A stretch of 64,000 bases of DNA. Origin: Nemertoderma westbladi. Lineage: Eukaryota > Xenacoelomorpha > Nemertodermatida > Nemertodermatidae. Where the stretch lies: contig JAUCBJ010001919.1 of assembly GCA_032718475.1 (NCBI GenBank), positions 1 to 64,000 of the forward strand. Reading direction: 5' to 3'. Below the pieces are notes generated by a model that saw nothing but the letters and a program-made list of their open reading frames with translations, ran no database searches and had not been told where the DNA came from. Positions 1 to 8,805 of this stretch are shown here, in pieces; the stretch's first letter is position 1, and each line of letters opens with the position of its first letter. Position numbers and translations under genes: made by a program.

Positions 1-348
1 ATGTAAAAATAACGCGAAATAACGAACAATGAATATTATCATTAGGGAATATAAACAATTAAGTATTTTAGGCAATTAGAAGCTTTTTGGTACTATAAAT
101 AATAAAAACTGTGCCGGTAATTACTGTTATGGTGTTTCACTTGCATTAAAGATGATTCTAGAACGAGTTTAATTAAACATATCGAGTATAAATGCACAAA
201 TAATGATAAAACAATATTATCATTGTAAGCCACGATTAATAATTAGCTAAAATATCGTAGTAATTATATAAAATAAGGATTAACTTTTAATTAAAGAACT
301 TTAATTAATGTTAGATGGTATGCAGTTAGTGGAGCCGAGTAACTCTAG
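1..348. other. AT-rich non-coding DNA
   Basis: No convincing reading frame is present. The stretch is strongly AT-rich with many short TAAT/ATTA runs. A perfect inverted repeat lies at 287-308: arms of 10 bases (TTAATTAAAG and its complement) separated by AA. It may be chance in such AT-rich sequence. It lies just outside the foldback element that begins at about 349. Confidence 0.6.
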
Positions 349-1157
349 TTACACCATGTCCTGGAATAGTGTCGTACTCTGCCACCCCCCCCCCCCCCCC
401 CCCCCTAATATTTCTACAAATCGTAATGAGATTGCATGAAATTTGAAAGAGAGATAGTTTCACCTCCCTCCTCCTTACTGGGTGAGCCAGAATTTTTATT
501 TTCGCTTTCAATCTTTAGCTACAAGCGTTTAAAAAAAGTGTCTCCAGCGATATCACACCAGTTACACCGCAGTTATTATTCTACCTTATAGTTGTTTGTT
601 TGTAACAATGGAAAGCTGGCCATGCAAGGATTCCAAATATGTAAAAATATTTGAATTTGGTTGGGAAATAGCTGAGATATGGGCATTCGAATGTTGCATG
701 TATTAGCTTCCGTTGCAGGCCATTTATTCTATTAAATAAATACACAATGTTCTAGAACATTTTGATTATGTATGAATATCCATTTACTAGTATTATCATG
801 TAGGCATTGCATTGTTGCCAAGCTACTTATGAGATAAACAAAATGTTCTAGAACATTGTGTATTTATTAATAGAATAAATGGCCCGCATGCATACATGCA
901 ACATTCGAATGCCAATAACTCAGCTGTTTCCCAACCAAATTAACATATTTTTACACATTTGGAATCCTTGCACGGCCAGCTTTCCACTAAGTACCAACAA
1001 ATCACTAAATGTTTGAAGAATAACTGCGGTGTAACTGGTGCGATATCGACGGAGACACCTTTTTTAAACGCTTGTTCCGGCTCACCCAGCAAGGAGAAGG
1101 GAGGTGAAACGATCTCTGTTTCAAATATTCCAGGACATGGTGTTGGTGTTGGTGTAA
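349..1157. mobile_element. Foldback / long inverted-repeat element (MITE-like)
   Basis: Two long imperfect inverted arms face each other: about 349-765 on the left and about 838-1157 on the right, around a loop of about 70 bp. Both outer ends carry TTACACC followed by CCATGTCCTGGAATA (reverse-complemented on the right). The inner ends share AATACACAATGTTCTAGAAC. Several blocks match between the arms, for example GTTACACCGCAGTTATT, GGCATTCGAATGTTGCATGT and TTTCACCTCCC. The left arm is longer because of a poly-C tract and small insertions; the right end has a GGTGTT triplication. No transposase is encoded, so this is either a non-autonomous foldback element or two inverted copies of one short repeat. 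A target-site duplication is not clear. Confidence 0.72.
385..405 (+). repeat. Poly-C homopolymer tract (21 C)
   Basis: An uninterrupted run of 21 cytosines sits inside the left arm of the foldback element. The right arm has no matching G-run, so the tract expanded after the arms diverged, or its length is uncertain for sequencing reasons. On the minus strand it is a G21 tract that could form a G-quadruplex. Confidence 0.9.
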
Positions 1158-2051
1158 TATAGTGAACTAGTATAATATATATTAGCAACGCGTAATAATA
1201 GAATCATCCGTTAATAATTATACCAGCAAACAAATACAAACCATAATATAATAAATAGCCTTAAAAGCTGTTTGATAGTACCGGTAATAGTTTAGTGATT
1301 ATTTTAATTATAATTAATTATAATTACTTCGGTTTGTTTTACAGTAGTTCCTGAGATCGACGAATCATTTTGTTGATTTCTTTGTCAGAATGATCCAAGG
1401 TGGATATCGATGGATTGAAATATCTCGGAATAATTTAAACGCACCGACGATTTCCAGTGCGAATTTAAAAAAAAACTGTTAGGCTTACAGGGTAAGTCGG
1501 GTACAGGTATATTCCAACCAGAATCTAATAAATTCATACAACTAATACTCTTCTTGTCTGGATGAACGATTGATTGCACGCCGGACGGTGAGTAGTACAA
1601 CAACTACAACACACTACCAAACAGCTATCAAACATTACTATCGCTTAATTAGTATCACCGGTTGTTTTTTAAATAAAATAATTTACTCGATTATAAAAAA
1701 AAGTAGCGGAAATAAAACGGAAATAACTAGTTTTAGGTGACCGAAATTCAGACAGACTTTATTCCCTCCGGTTGAGTTACTTCAGATAATTTATCGAATA
1801 TAATTTCCACTAAATACCAATAGAGCCCCTTAATCATTGAGCTGCAAATAGCACTTTATTAAAGCCAAGTAAATATTAGATTATATTCTAGATTAAATAT
1901 TCCAAATACAAAAATAAATCATTTTACTTTTATAGGACACCCGCTCTCTCTCTACCTGATACAACGAGCGCGCGCGTAGGAAAGCTGCGGATATCAACCC
2001 GATCGTACCGGTACCGGACGGACACACAACTAATACAGGAAAGGCGGCGAT
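1158..2051. other. AT-rich intergenic DNA downstream of the kinase gene
   Basis: No coding region could be supported. The DNA is AT-rich with several A-runs. It lies 3' of the minus-strand kinase gene, so part of it should be that gene's 3' untranslated region. The last 100 bp before the stop codon are GC-richer and contain alternating CG (around 1969) and repeated ACCGGTACCGG. No poly-T run (a minus-strand poly-A remnant) is seen near the stop codon. Confidence 0.5.
1855..1860 (-). promoter_or_regulatory. Candidate polyadenylation signal for the kinase gene
   Basis: TTTATT on the plus strand reads AATAAA on the minus strand, about 190 bp past the kinase stop codon. A second AATAAA lies further on at 1758-1763. 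The hexamer is common in AT-rich DNA, so the call rests on its position only. Confidence 0.35.
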
Positions 2052-4196
2052 CTACAACAGAGAAGGATCCTTACAAACAAAGGAGAACCCATCGAACTGT
2101 TTCTGGTCGATGAGACCGACCATAGACTGGTCGACGGGAGTGAGACCGACCTTCTCGCGCGTGAAGTCCGCGTCGAAGTTGTCGGTGTCCCCGGGATGTC
2201 GGATACTGGGCCGGAAGGGGACCGGGAGGAACTCCCGCGCCTCCAGTCGGACCCAGTCGATCTTCCGGAAGAACGCGTGTCTCTGCAGGTCGACCCCGGA
2301 GGCGGATGGCTCCCGACAGCCGAGCCGCCGCTCCAACGGTTCCCGCACGAACAGCCCCGCCAGCACCCCGACCGCGTCCCGACTCAGATACCGTGGGTAG
2401 GCCGGCGCGTGCGCCCGGATCGCCAAGAACAACTCGTCCTCGTCGCCCCCGTGGAACGGACTCTGGCCGCACAGCATCTCGTACAGCAGCACCCCGAAGC
2501 TCCACCAGTCCACGCTGAACCCGTACGGCTGCCGCTTAAGGATCTCGGGGGCGATGTAATCCGGCGTGCCGCAGAACGTCAGCGCCGGGTTGTCCTTGGC
2601 CACCGCCTCCCGACACATACCGAAGTCGGCGATCTTGCAGTGTCCCTCCCCGTCGAGCAGCACGTTGTCCAGTTTGAGGTCCCGGTAGACGATAGCGAGA
2701 CGGTGCAGATGCTGCAACCCGCAGAGGATCTCCGCCGCGTAGAACCGACTGCGTTCCTCGCTGAATCTCCCGTCCTGCTGGATGTGGAACATTAGATCCC
2801 CGCCGTTCACGAACTCCATCACGAAGAACAACCGCGCCTGTGTCTGGAACGAGGCGACCAGATGCGTTAGGAACGGATGGCTGTTTCCTTTACTGAACAC
2901 TCGCCGCTCTATAAGAGTGCACTCAACGTCGTCGTCTTCCACAACAACCTCTTTCTTTAAGACTTTGATAGCGAAGTATTGTTTGTTTAGTTCGTGTCGC
3001 ACTAAGAAGACCTTCCCGAAGGATCCCTTACCGAGCAACCGGAGTATGTTAAAGTCAGTGAGTCGGTAGGGGCGTTGCTTACCTTGGGGCGAGGGCGCCA
3101 CTGCGGGCTGGGGCGCGGTCTCGGTGCCCCAGATCTGCTCGTACTGATCCTCTGGCTCCTCCTCACCCACGGACGACGTCGACGGCTCCCGGCCCACCAG
3201 GTGGTAGTCCGAGGAACTCACCGACATCCCGGGGGTCCCGCGTCCGCGCGCCTCTACCGTCGGGATCGGGCTGTAGCCCTCCTCCTCCGCGCGGCCCTTC
3301 TTGATCTCCCGGAGGATCTCCGACATCTGTTTCGGGTTGATCCCGCACAGATTGGCGACGCGGGTTTGGCACTTGCGATGGGCGTTGGTGCCGCAGGTTT
3401 CGCACTTGACGCCCTGCTTGAAGAGGCCCCAGAGGAGCGAACCGCAGTGGTCGCAGAATGCCGGCGACGAGTAGTTGTGGCTCTTGAAGCGATGCGGAAC
3501 GTCGATATTAAACCGCTCTTTAATCATCTTTGTGTCCGCACTCTCCTGTAACACCCCGGGGCATCTACCCAACACCTTCTCGTGACACTTTTTGTGCACC
3601 GTTATGGTGCACTCTTTGCACTGGTAACCCTGTTTGTTCGCCAAACCCCACATAAATTCGCGGCAATGCGAGCAAAATGTGGGCTGACGGAAAAACCTCG
3701 CGTAGAACTGGTGGCCGAGGTAGGCGTGCACCTTGGCTTGTCGGATGGCCCCGCGTCGCCGTCTCACGCCGCCTTCCTTTAGTTCGACGGCGCCAGATCG
3801 AGACGACTCCGCTCGCTGACTGTCCGTCGCCTCGTTAAACAATCGAACCTCGATTTTCAGCCGATGCCAGGGTTTCAGATCGAGCCACAGCGCCACACTG
3901 CTATCAACGGCAGCGGCGCACTTATCCGACAGCTGTCGGACAGGAAGCTCGGCTTCCGCGACCGTCCGGTTCCCCTGGTCCATCAGCAGGATCTGGACGA
4001 GTCGACCGTCCAGTGTGTGCGCGTCGAAACAGGAAGACCATTGCGGGAACTTTGTGCGCCGCTTCTGTATGTAGGAGTCACCTAGACCCGGGGTCCTCAC
4101 CAACTCTTTGATGTTAACCGCCAAGTAAGGTTCAATCAGTTGGTCTCGGGGGTCGCACTCGTATTTAACTATTTTTACGCGAACAAACTGGCTCAT
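2052..4196 (-). CDS. PRKCD-like: Novel-type protein kinase C, delta/theta subfamily, single-exon
   Basis: This is a complete 714-residue serine/threonine kinase expected to respond to diacylglycerol at membranes. Domains in order: a C2-like domain without clear calcium ligands (about 1-120); a pseudosubstrate RRRRGAIRQA (145-154), with Ala in place of the target Ser; C1A (162-212; H162, C175, C178, C193, C196, H201, C204, C212); C1B (235-284; H235, C248, C251, C265, C268, H273, C276, C284); an acidic Ser/Thr linker (about 300-377); the kinase domain (about 381-645); and the AGC C-tail. Catalytic residues are present: GKGSFG 389-394, K411, E430, D506 in YRDLKLDN, DFG 524-526, APE 549-551. Phosphorylation sites are T540 (activation loop), T686 (turn motif) and S705 in FDGFSF (hydrophobic motif). 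The ATG at 4196 has G at -3 and gives the usual family N-terminus. The gene is visibly GC-rich against AT-rich flanks. No intron interrupts it, unlike typical animal PKC genes, so a retrocopy with a preserved frame is likely (inference). Confidence 0.95.
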   Translation of the reverse strand: MSQFVRVKIVKYECDPRDQLIEPYLAVNIKELVRTPGLGDSYIQKRRTKFPQWSSCFDAHTLDGRLVQILLMDQGNRTVAEAELPVRQLSDKCAAAVDSSVALWLDLKPWHRLKIEVRLFNEATDSQRAESSRSGAVELKEGGVRRRRGAIRQAKVHAYLGHQFYARFFRQPTFCSHCREFMWGLANKQGYQCKECTITVHKKCHEKVLGRCPGVLQESADTKMIKERFNIDVPHRFKSHNYSSPAFCDHCGSLLWGLFKQGVKCETCGTNAHRKCQTRVANLCGINPKQMSEILREIKKGRAEEEGYSPIPTVEARGRGTPGMSVSSSDYHLVGREPSTSSVGEEEPEDQYEQIWGTETAPQPAVAPSPQGKQRPYRLTDFNILRLLGKGSFGKVFLVRHELNKQYFAIKVLKKEVVVEDDDVECTLIERRVFSKGNSHPFLTHLVASFQTQARLFFVMEFVNGGDLMFHIQQDGRFSEERSRFYAAEILCGLQHLHRLAIVYRDLKLDNVLLDGEGHCKIADFGMCREAVAKDNPALTFCGTPDYIAPEILKRQPYGFSVDWWSFGVLLYEMLCGQSPFHGGDEDELFLAIRAHAPAYPRYLSRDAVGVLAGLFVREPLERRLGCREPSASGVDLQRHAFFRKIDWVRLEAREFLPVPFRPSIRHPGDTDNFDADFTREKVGLTPVDQSMVGLIDQKQFDGFSFVCKDPSLL

Positions 4197-5112
4197 TTCT
4201 AATAAGAATATGCAGTTAATTGATAATATAATATTGCAGTGTGCCGGCAGTCAGGCAGTGAAGTACGGTATATATTACAGTTTGCAGTTAGGCCTATTGC
4301 GACATATAAATAAATATAGACCTACCAGCCTACTCAACAATAATTACTTAATTATACCGTGACCGTTCTGCCGTTACCGGTATATATAAATATTAATTAA
4401 CAATGCTGCAATAACTTCTGAACTAAGAGCAATTTAATGCACCGTCGTCTGCTTGTTGTATATGTATTGTTATATATATATATATTTATTGATAGATCAG
4501 TAGATTGTTTAAAAATTGCACCGCAAGACATAGGCCTACCGGTACTAAAAATGAAATAAATTATTATAATTATAATCTGATAATAGGCAGATACTGAGAT
4601 AAGGCCTACACTAAACTAGGTAGCGTTAGCGATCATTAAATGGTACCGGTAGCGGTAATTAACATATTATTATGACAGTAGGTGGTAGGATAGTCCCTAT
4701 TTGCTATTACCGGTAGTTAAATAAATAATTTTATTTTTAATTTAAATATATAATACAGTAATATATATACAGCCATTCCAGTTTCAGTATAACGGTCGTG
4801 ACATTCCGCTTGGGTTTCCGGTATAAATGAGTATGCTAAGGGCACATGGACTATGCAGCTATGATATGACAGTATGATCCTAAGATATGGACCTTTAATA
4901 AAATCGATACCGCACTGGCAGACTGGAGTACATTACCTGATTACGTTTTATTAATAATAATATATATATATTTCAACACATAAACCAATGAAGATTATTA
5001 GTGCCAGCACGATACAGAATAATTGATGCACGCCTACAGTAGTAGTACAGATTCATAAATTCACAAATTAATAATTATTATAATATTGCACGCACATGTG
5101 AAAAATATTAAC
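4197..5112. other. AT-rich intergenic DNA; kinase upstream region and probable LINE-A 3' UTR
   Basis: No gene was found. The half next to 4196 must hold the kinase promoter and 5' UTR, but no convincing TATA or initiator was identified. The half next to 5112 should include the 3' UTR of LINE-A. Simple repeats are present: TA-dinucleotide runs near 4471-4486 and an ATT/TA tract near 4947-4972. The latter could be the LINE-A 3' tail, but no target duplication was found to prove it. Confidence 0.5.
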
Positions 5113-8100
5113 TTAAACTGATCTGCACTCCAGAACACGCTCTCTTTGACGAAAAGCATCAAATAAATACCGACCCAGGTTTACCAACTTAGCTTTGTTG
5201 CTGTTCCCCCCAAGTAACTCACGGAATTTACCCTCAGTTGGGGTGTTTAAATAACGCACACTGAAATATTTCTCGCGAATTTCAGTAAAACTCTCACACA
5301 CCAGTAGGAAATGAAATTCATCTTCAATGGCGTTGATATTGCACAATGGACAAATTCTTGCTTCCCTGGGTATCCTGTACCACCTACCCCATTCAATCAG
5401 CAGTGCATGTGATGAGCATCTAAACCTAGCTAAGAGTCTCATTAAACCAGTGTGACCACGTAGCATCGATAGATAGTTTTCCAAGCCAAATTTAACTTTC
5501 ACATAATGTAACCCCTTGGGTGACTGGTCAATCGATCCCCACCACGCCTGTATAAACTGCGCCTGTAATCTATCTTTCACATTAGAAAGAAACACCATAT
5601 CATTCTCCACCCCTTGATTATCCCAGGCCCCGCTAAACCCCAGATTATTTATTAAGTCACGCACAGAAGACGCCCAATTCTTACAAATACTACGAGTATT
5701 GATATCATTTAGTTGCATCTCATACGCATGCTTAATAAGCCTATTATCATTACACTTTACAAGTTTCAGCCAAAACTTTATAATTCTCAAATGCCTATCC
5801 AATATAAGCGGAAATACTCCGGATTCCCCATAGACCATAAAATTGGGAGTCGTCAGTTTAACTCCAAGTTGCCGCTTCAAAAATTTTAATTGCACGCGTT
5901 CTGTTTCAACCGACGATTGAAAACCCCACACTTCACTACCGTACAATAAAATAGGTTTCACTAATGAATTAAACAGTTCACAGGCCAACTTAAAGTCGGT
6001 TGTAGGAAAATTGACTAAATATTTTAGCAGCGCAAATTGCGCTTTCTCGCCTTTGTCTGCCAGACATTTCTGTGCAGTTGCAAACCTACCACCACTAGTA
6101 AATATAATTCCTAAATATGTATAGTCGCTAACAACCTTGACCTCGTGGCCGTTAAACATCCATTTTTCATGCATTGAAACTTGGCCTCCTTTCCTGAAAA
6201 TTACTACGTTTGATTTATCGAGGTTAACAGTTAGCGACCAATATGCACAATAATTACTCAACACATCAAACGCATGTTGCAGATCTTCCACTGAGTTAGC
6301 TATAAGCACAATATCATCTGCGTAAAGTAATAACAATAGTTTGAGAACACCAATAGAGATACCTTGTACACCATTATTATGCAGTTCGGCTTCTATATCA
6401 TTTAAAAATAGATTGAACAACAAGGGACTGAGACATTCGCCTTGTCGTACTCCTAACCAACAAATAAACTCATTGGAATAAACACCATCTACCCGAACGC
6501 GAGATTTAACTGAGTTGTACATACTTTTGATTACATTTAACACATTCCCCGAAAACCCCAGCTTTAGTAGCTTAACCCACAATGCACTTCTATCAACGCA
6601 ATCGAATGCTTTCCTTAGGTCAACAAATGCACAATATATTTTACCTATACCACTATTTGCAAAATGATCAATTATAGATTTAAGTATAAATATTTGGTCT
6701 ACTGTAGCGCGGCCCCAACGAAACCCTGATTGGGATTCAATAACCACTCCAAATCCTTCGGACCACCATTGTAGTCGGTTATTTAATACCAATGTGAATA
6801 GCTTACCAAATGCACTTAATAGAGTAATACCTCTGTAGTTATTTGGGTCTCTCAAATCGCCCTTCTTCTTAAAAATAGGAGACACTATACCAGTAGACCA
6901 GCTATCCGGAAAATAACCGCACTGTAAAGCTGCGTTAAAAATACTGGTTACGGTTGGAACTAGGGCCTGTGCCCCATCAATGAAAAATTCATTTAGAATA
7001 CCATCGAATCCAGGTGCCTTATTCCTACGTAACTTTAAAATGGTGTTGGCCACCTCCTCCTCCTCGATGGGCGAGCCAATATAATTCTCAAAAATATATC
7101 TAGCTTGCTGTTGGTCGTAATCATTTGCACCGGGTGGGCTGATTCCCATATCCTGAAAACTAGAGCCAGTGTCATTTAACGCTGTAAAATGTGCTTCAAA
7201 AGTTTCAGCACTAACCGGTGATTTACTGCATTTACTACCGTTAGCACCTTCACAACTGCGCCTTAGCAGCTTCCAAAACTTTTTTGTATCCGCAACTTTG
7301 TAGTTGCGTAGCGCATCTGATTTCTCACAATTATAGTCATATCGCGCTTTGCGCAACGTTTTTTTATATTTACTACGCATTTGGACCATTATAGCACCGG
7401 AAGTAGAATCCTTAGATTCTTTGAAACACCCTAATGAATGTTTAAATGCATCCCTAGCTAAGGCACAGTTCTCATCGAACCACGGCGCACTAGGCCTACC
7501 ACTACTGCAACTGTTAGACACATTACTAGTATTTGGATCAACTTTAAAATATAAATCGGCTACATCACATAATATGTCCGTAAAATCATTAACGGCTACA
7601 TCAACTTTACTGCTGGTTAGCGGCTCCAGACAAGTCACATTGTCTAGGACCTCGTTAAACCTAGATTGTATCTGCTCCGAGCTAAGTATGTCCTTGAAAC
7701 GGTCCCGCTGCGAAGGACGATATTTGTATTTATTGCCGGCGTCACTTGGGAGGCCACCAGCAGTATTGTTAATATTACTGTTATTGTTAACATTGACATT
7801 AATATTACTTGCACCGAGACTAAACGTTGCTGATACTACACAATGGTGGGATATAATATTGGGGTCATTTATTATAAAATCATAACAACAATTGATAAGT
7901 TCAATGTCTCCCAAAAAATAATCAATTGTTGATTTACGTAAACCGCAACATCCGCCATCCGCAAAAAATGTACAAGCTCCCACGCCTCTATCAGCGCCTA
8001 CCCGTCCATTGAACACTTTCAGCGTAGTAGACCGGCATAGAGATATGAGTTTTTCTCCATGCCGATTAACAGTGCTGTCCATGTTACTGCGCAGCCTCAT

Positions 8101-8805
8101 CTCACTGGGTAATACAGAATCATCAAAAATATAATCGTCTGGTAAAAGGCTTTCTAAACCAACACAATAGGAATCATTTGCAATGTAATCTTCCAAGGTA
8201 CCTGTCCTTGCATTGAGGTCACCAACAATTAAAATACTTGCTTGGCTACAGTACAGGGAAATTCCCTCCAGCAACCTATCAAACACACTACCGGTATCAT
8301 TTAGATTGCTAGTTGATGTATCCGGTGGGATATATGCAGCACACAAAATTAAATCTTTTCCAAGCTTTGAACCTGGCTTGCCTTCAAATTTTAACCATAA
8401 AAGATCTTCAGTAGCAAAATCCGCTAATTGACTAACCTTTAATCCCAGAGAATCTGATACATATACAGATACTCCCCCGCTATACCTTTTAGCCTTTCTA
8501 TGTTTATACTTCCTACATACCTCGAATGGCTTACTAAAACCAGCTATATTTACATTACGAATATTGTCTGGAGACAGCCAGGTCTCCACACAGACAAAAA
8601 TATCGTGCTCTGAAATAGTTTCGCAAAATTTAGGATCAGCTACCGCAGTTGTTAACCCTTCCACATTCAAGAGTCCCACCTTCAGTCGTTTATCATTGCG
8701 ATTCGTCTGAGTGTGTCTCAGTTTTGAATTTTTAAATCCTATCCCGTCTGGTTGGCCGTGTCGGCTAGAAAACCCCCCGACCTGTCTCTGATTTTCCAAT
8801 CCCCG
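5113..8805 (-). CDS. LINE-A ORF2: APE endonuclease and reverse transcriptase
   Basis: About 1,230 residues, counted here from the TTG codon at 8799. The APE endonuclease domain (about 40-325) keeps its catalytic signatures: N45, E72, Y156, GDLNAR with D194 and N196, STIDYF around D293, and SHH at 317-319. The reverse transcriptase (about 580-960) has NYRGITLLS, FVDLRKAFD (D727), GVRQGECLSPLLF and the catalytic YADD (826-829). The C-terminus has a zinc motif: C1150, C1153, H1163, C1168. It should nick target DNA and copy its own RNA by target-primed reverse transcription. A stop at 8806-8808 closes the frame upstream. The first in-frame ATG is at about 8100 (residue 234), inside the endonuclease, so independent initiation would destroy that domain. 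Expression as a frameshift fusion with ORF1 is inferred. No internal stop is seen, so the copy looks fairly young. Confidence 0.92.
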   Translation of the reverse strand, partial: RGLENQRQVGGFSSRHGQPDGIGFKNSKLRHTQTNRNDKRLKVGLLNVEGLTTAVADPKFCETISEHDIFVCVETWLSPDNIRNVNIAGFSKPFEVCRKYKHRKAKRYSGGVSVYVSDSLGLKVSQLADFATEDLLWLKFEGKPGSKLGKDLILCAAYIPPDTSTSNLNDTGSVFDRLLEGISLYCSQASILIVGDLNARTGTLEDYIANDSYCVGLESLLPDDYIFDDSVLPSEMRLRSNMDSTVNRHGEKLISLCRSTTLKVFNGRVGADRGVGACTFFADGGCCGLRKSTIDYFLGDIELINCCYDFIINDPNIISHHCVVSATFSLGASNINVNVNNNSNINNTAGGLPSDAGNKYKYRPSQRDRFKDILSSEQIQSRFNEVLDNVTCLEPLTSSKVDVAVNDFTDILCDVADLYFKVDPNTSNVSNSCSSGRPSAPWFDENCALARDAFKHSLGCFKESKDSTSGAIMVQMRSKYKKTLRKARYDYNCEKSDALRNYKVADTKKFWKLLRRSCEGANGSKCSKSPVSAETFEAHFTALNDTGSSFQDMGISPPGANDYDQQQARYIFENYIGSPIEEEEVANTILKLRRNKAPGFDGILNEFFIDGAQALVPTVTSIFNAALQCGYFPDSWSTGIVSPIFKKKGDLRDPNNYRGITLLSAFGKLFTLVLNNRLQWWSEGFGVVIESQSGFRWGRATVDQIFILKSIIDHFANSGIGKIYCAFVDLRKAFDCVDRSALWVKLLKLGFSGNVLNVIKSMYNSVKSRVRVDGVYSNEFICWLGVRQGECLSPLLFNLFLNDIEAELHNNGVQGISIGVLKLLLLLYADDIVLIANSVEDLQHAFDVLSNYCAYWSLTVNLDKSNVVIFRKGGQVSMHEKWMFNGHEVKVVSDYTYLGIIFTSGGRFATAQKCLADKGEKAQFALLKYLVNFPTTDFKLACELFNSLVKPILLYGSEVWGFQSSVETERVQLKFLKRQLGVKLTTPNFMVYGESGVFPLILDRHLRIIKFWLKLVKCNDNRLIKHAYEMQLNDINTRSICKNWASSVRDLINNLGFSGAWDNQGVENDMVFLSNVKDRLQAQFIQAWWGSIDQSPKGLHYVKVKFGLENYLSMLRGHTGLMRLLARFRCSSHALLIEWGRWYRIPREARICPLCNINAIEDEFHFLLVCESFTEIREKYFSVRYLNTPTEGKFRELLGGNSNKAKLVNLGRYLFDAFRQRERVLECRSV

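Noticed and set aside
959-1162. 67-codon open frame in the right arm of the foldback element
   Set aside because: It is matched by similar short open frames on the opposite strand of the left arm, as expected of an inverted repeat; no conserved domain.
1345-1491. Possible plus-strand exon between TTTTACAG and AGGGTAAGT
   Set aside because: The splice-like sites are good, but all three frames contain stops and no neighbouring exon was found.
1385-1603. 72-codon minus-strand open frame (product begins MLYYSPSGVQ)
   Set aside because: No recognised domain, short, and in AT-rich DNA; cannot be told from chance.
2196-2795. 199-codon plus-strand open frame, and other open frames antisense to or overlapping the kinase
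   Set aside because: They are antisense or alternate-frame shadows of GC-rich kinase coding sequence with no recognisable domain.
7349-7885. 178-codon plus-strand open frame
   Set aside because: It is a shadow of LINE-A ORF2 on the opposite strand; the composition is biased and no family is recognised.
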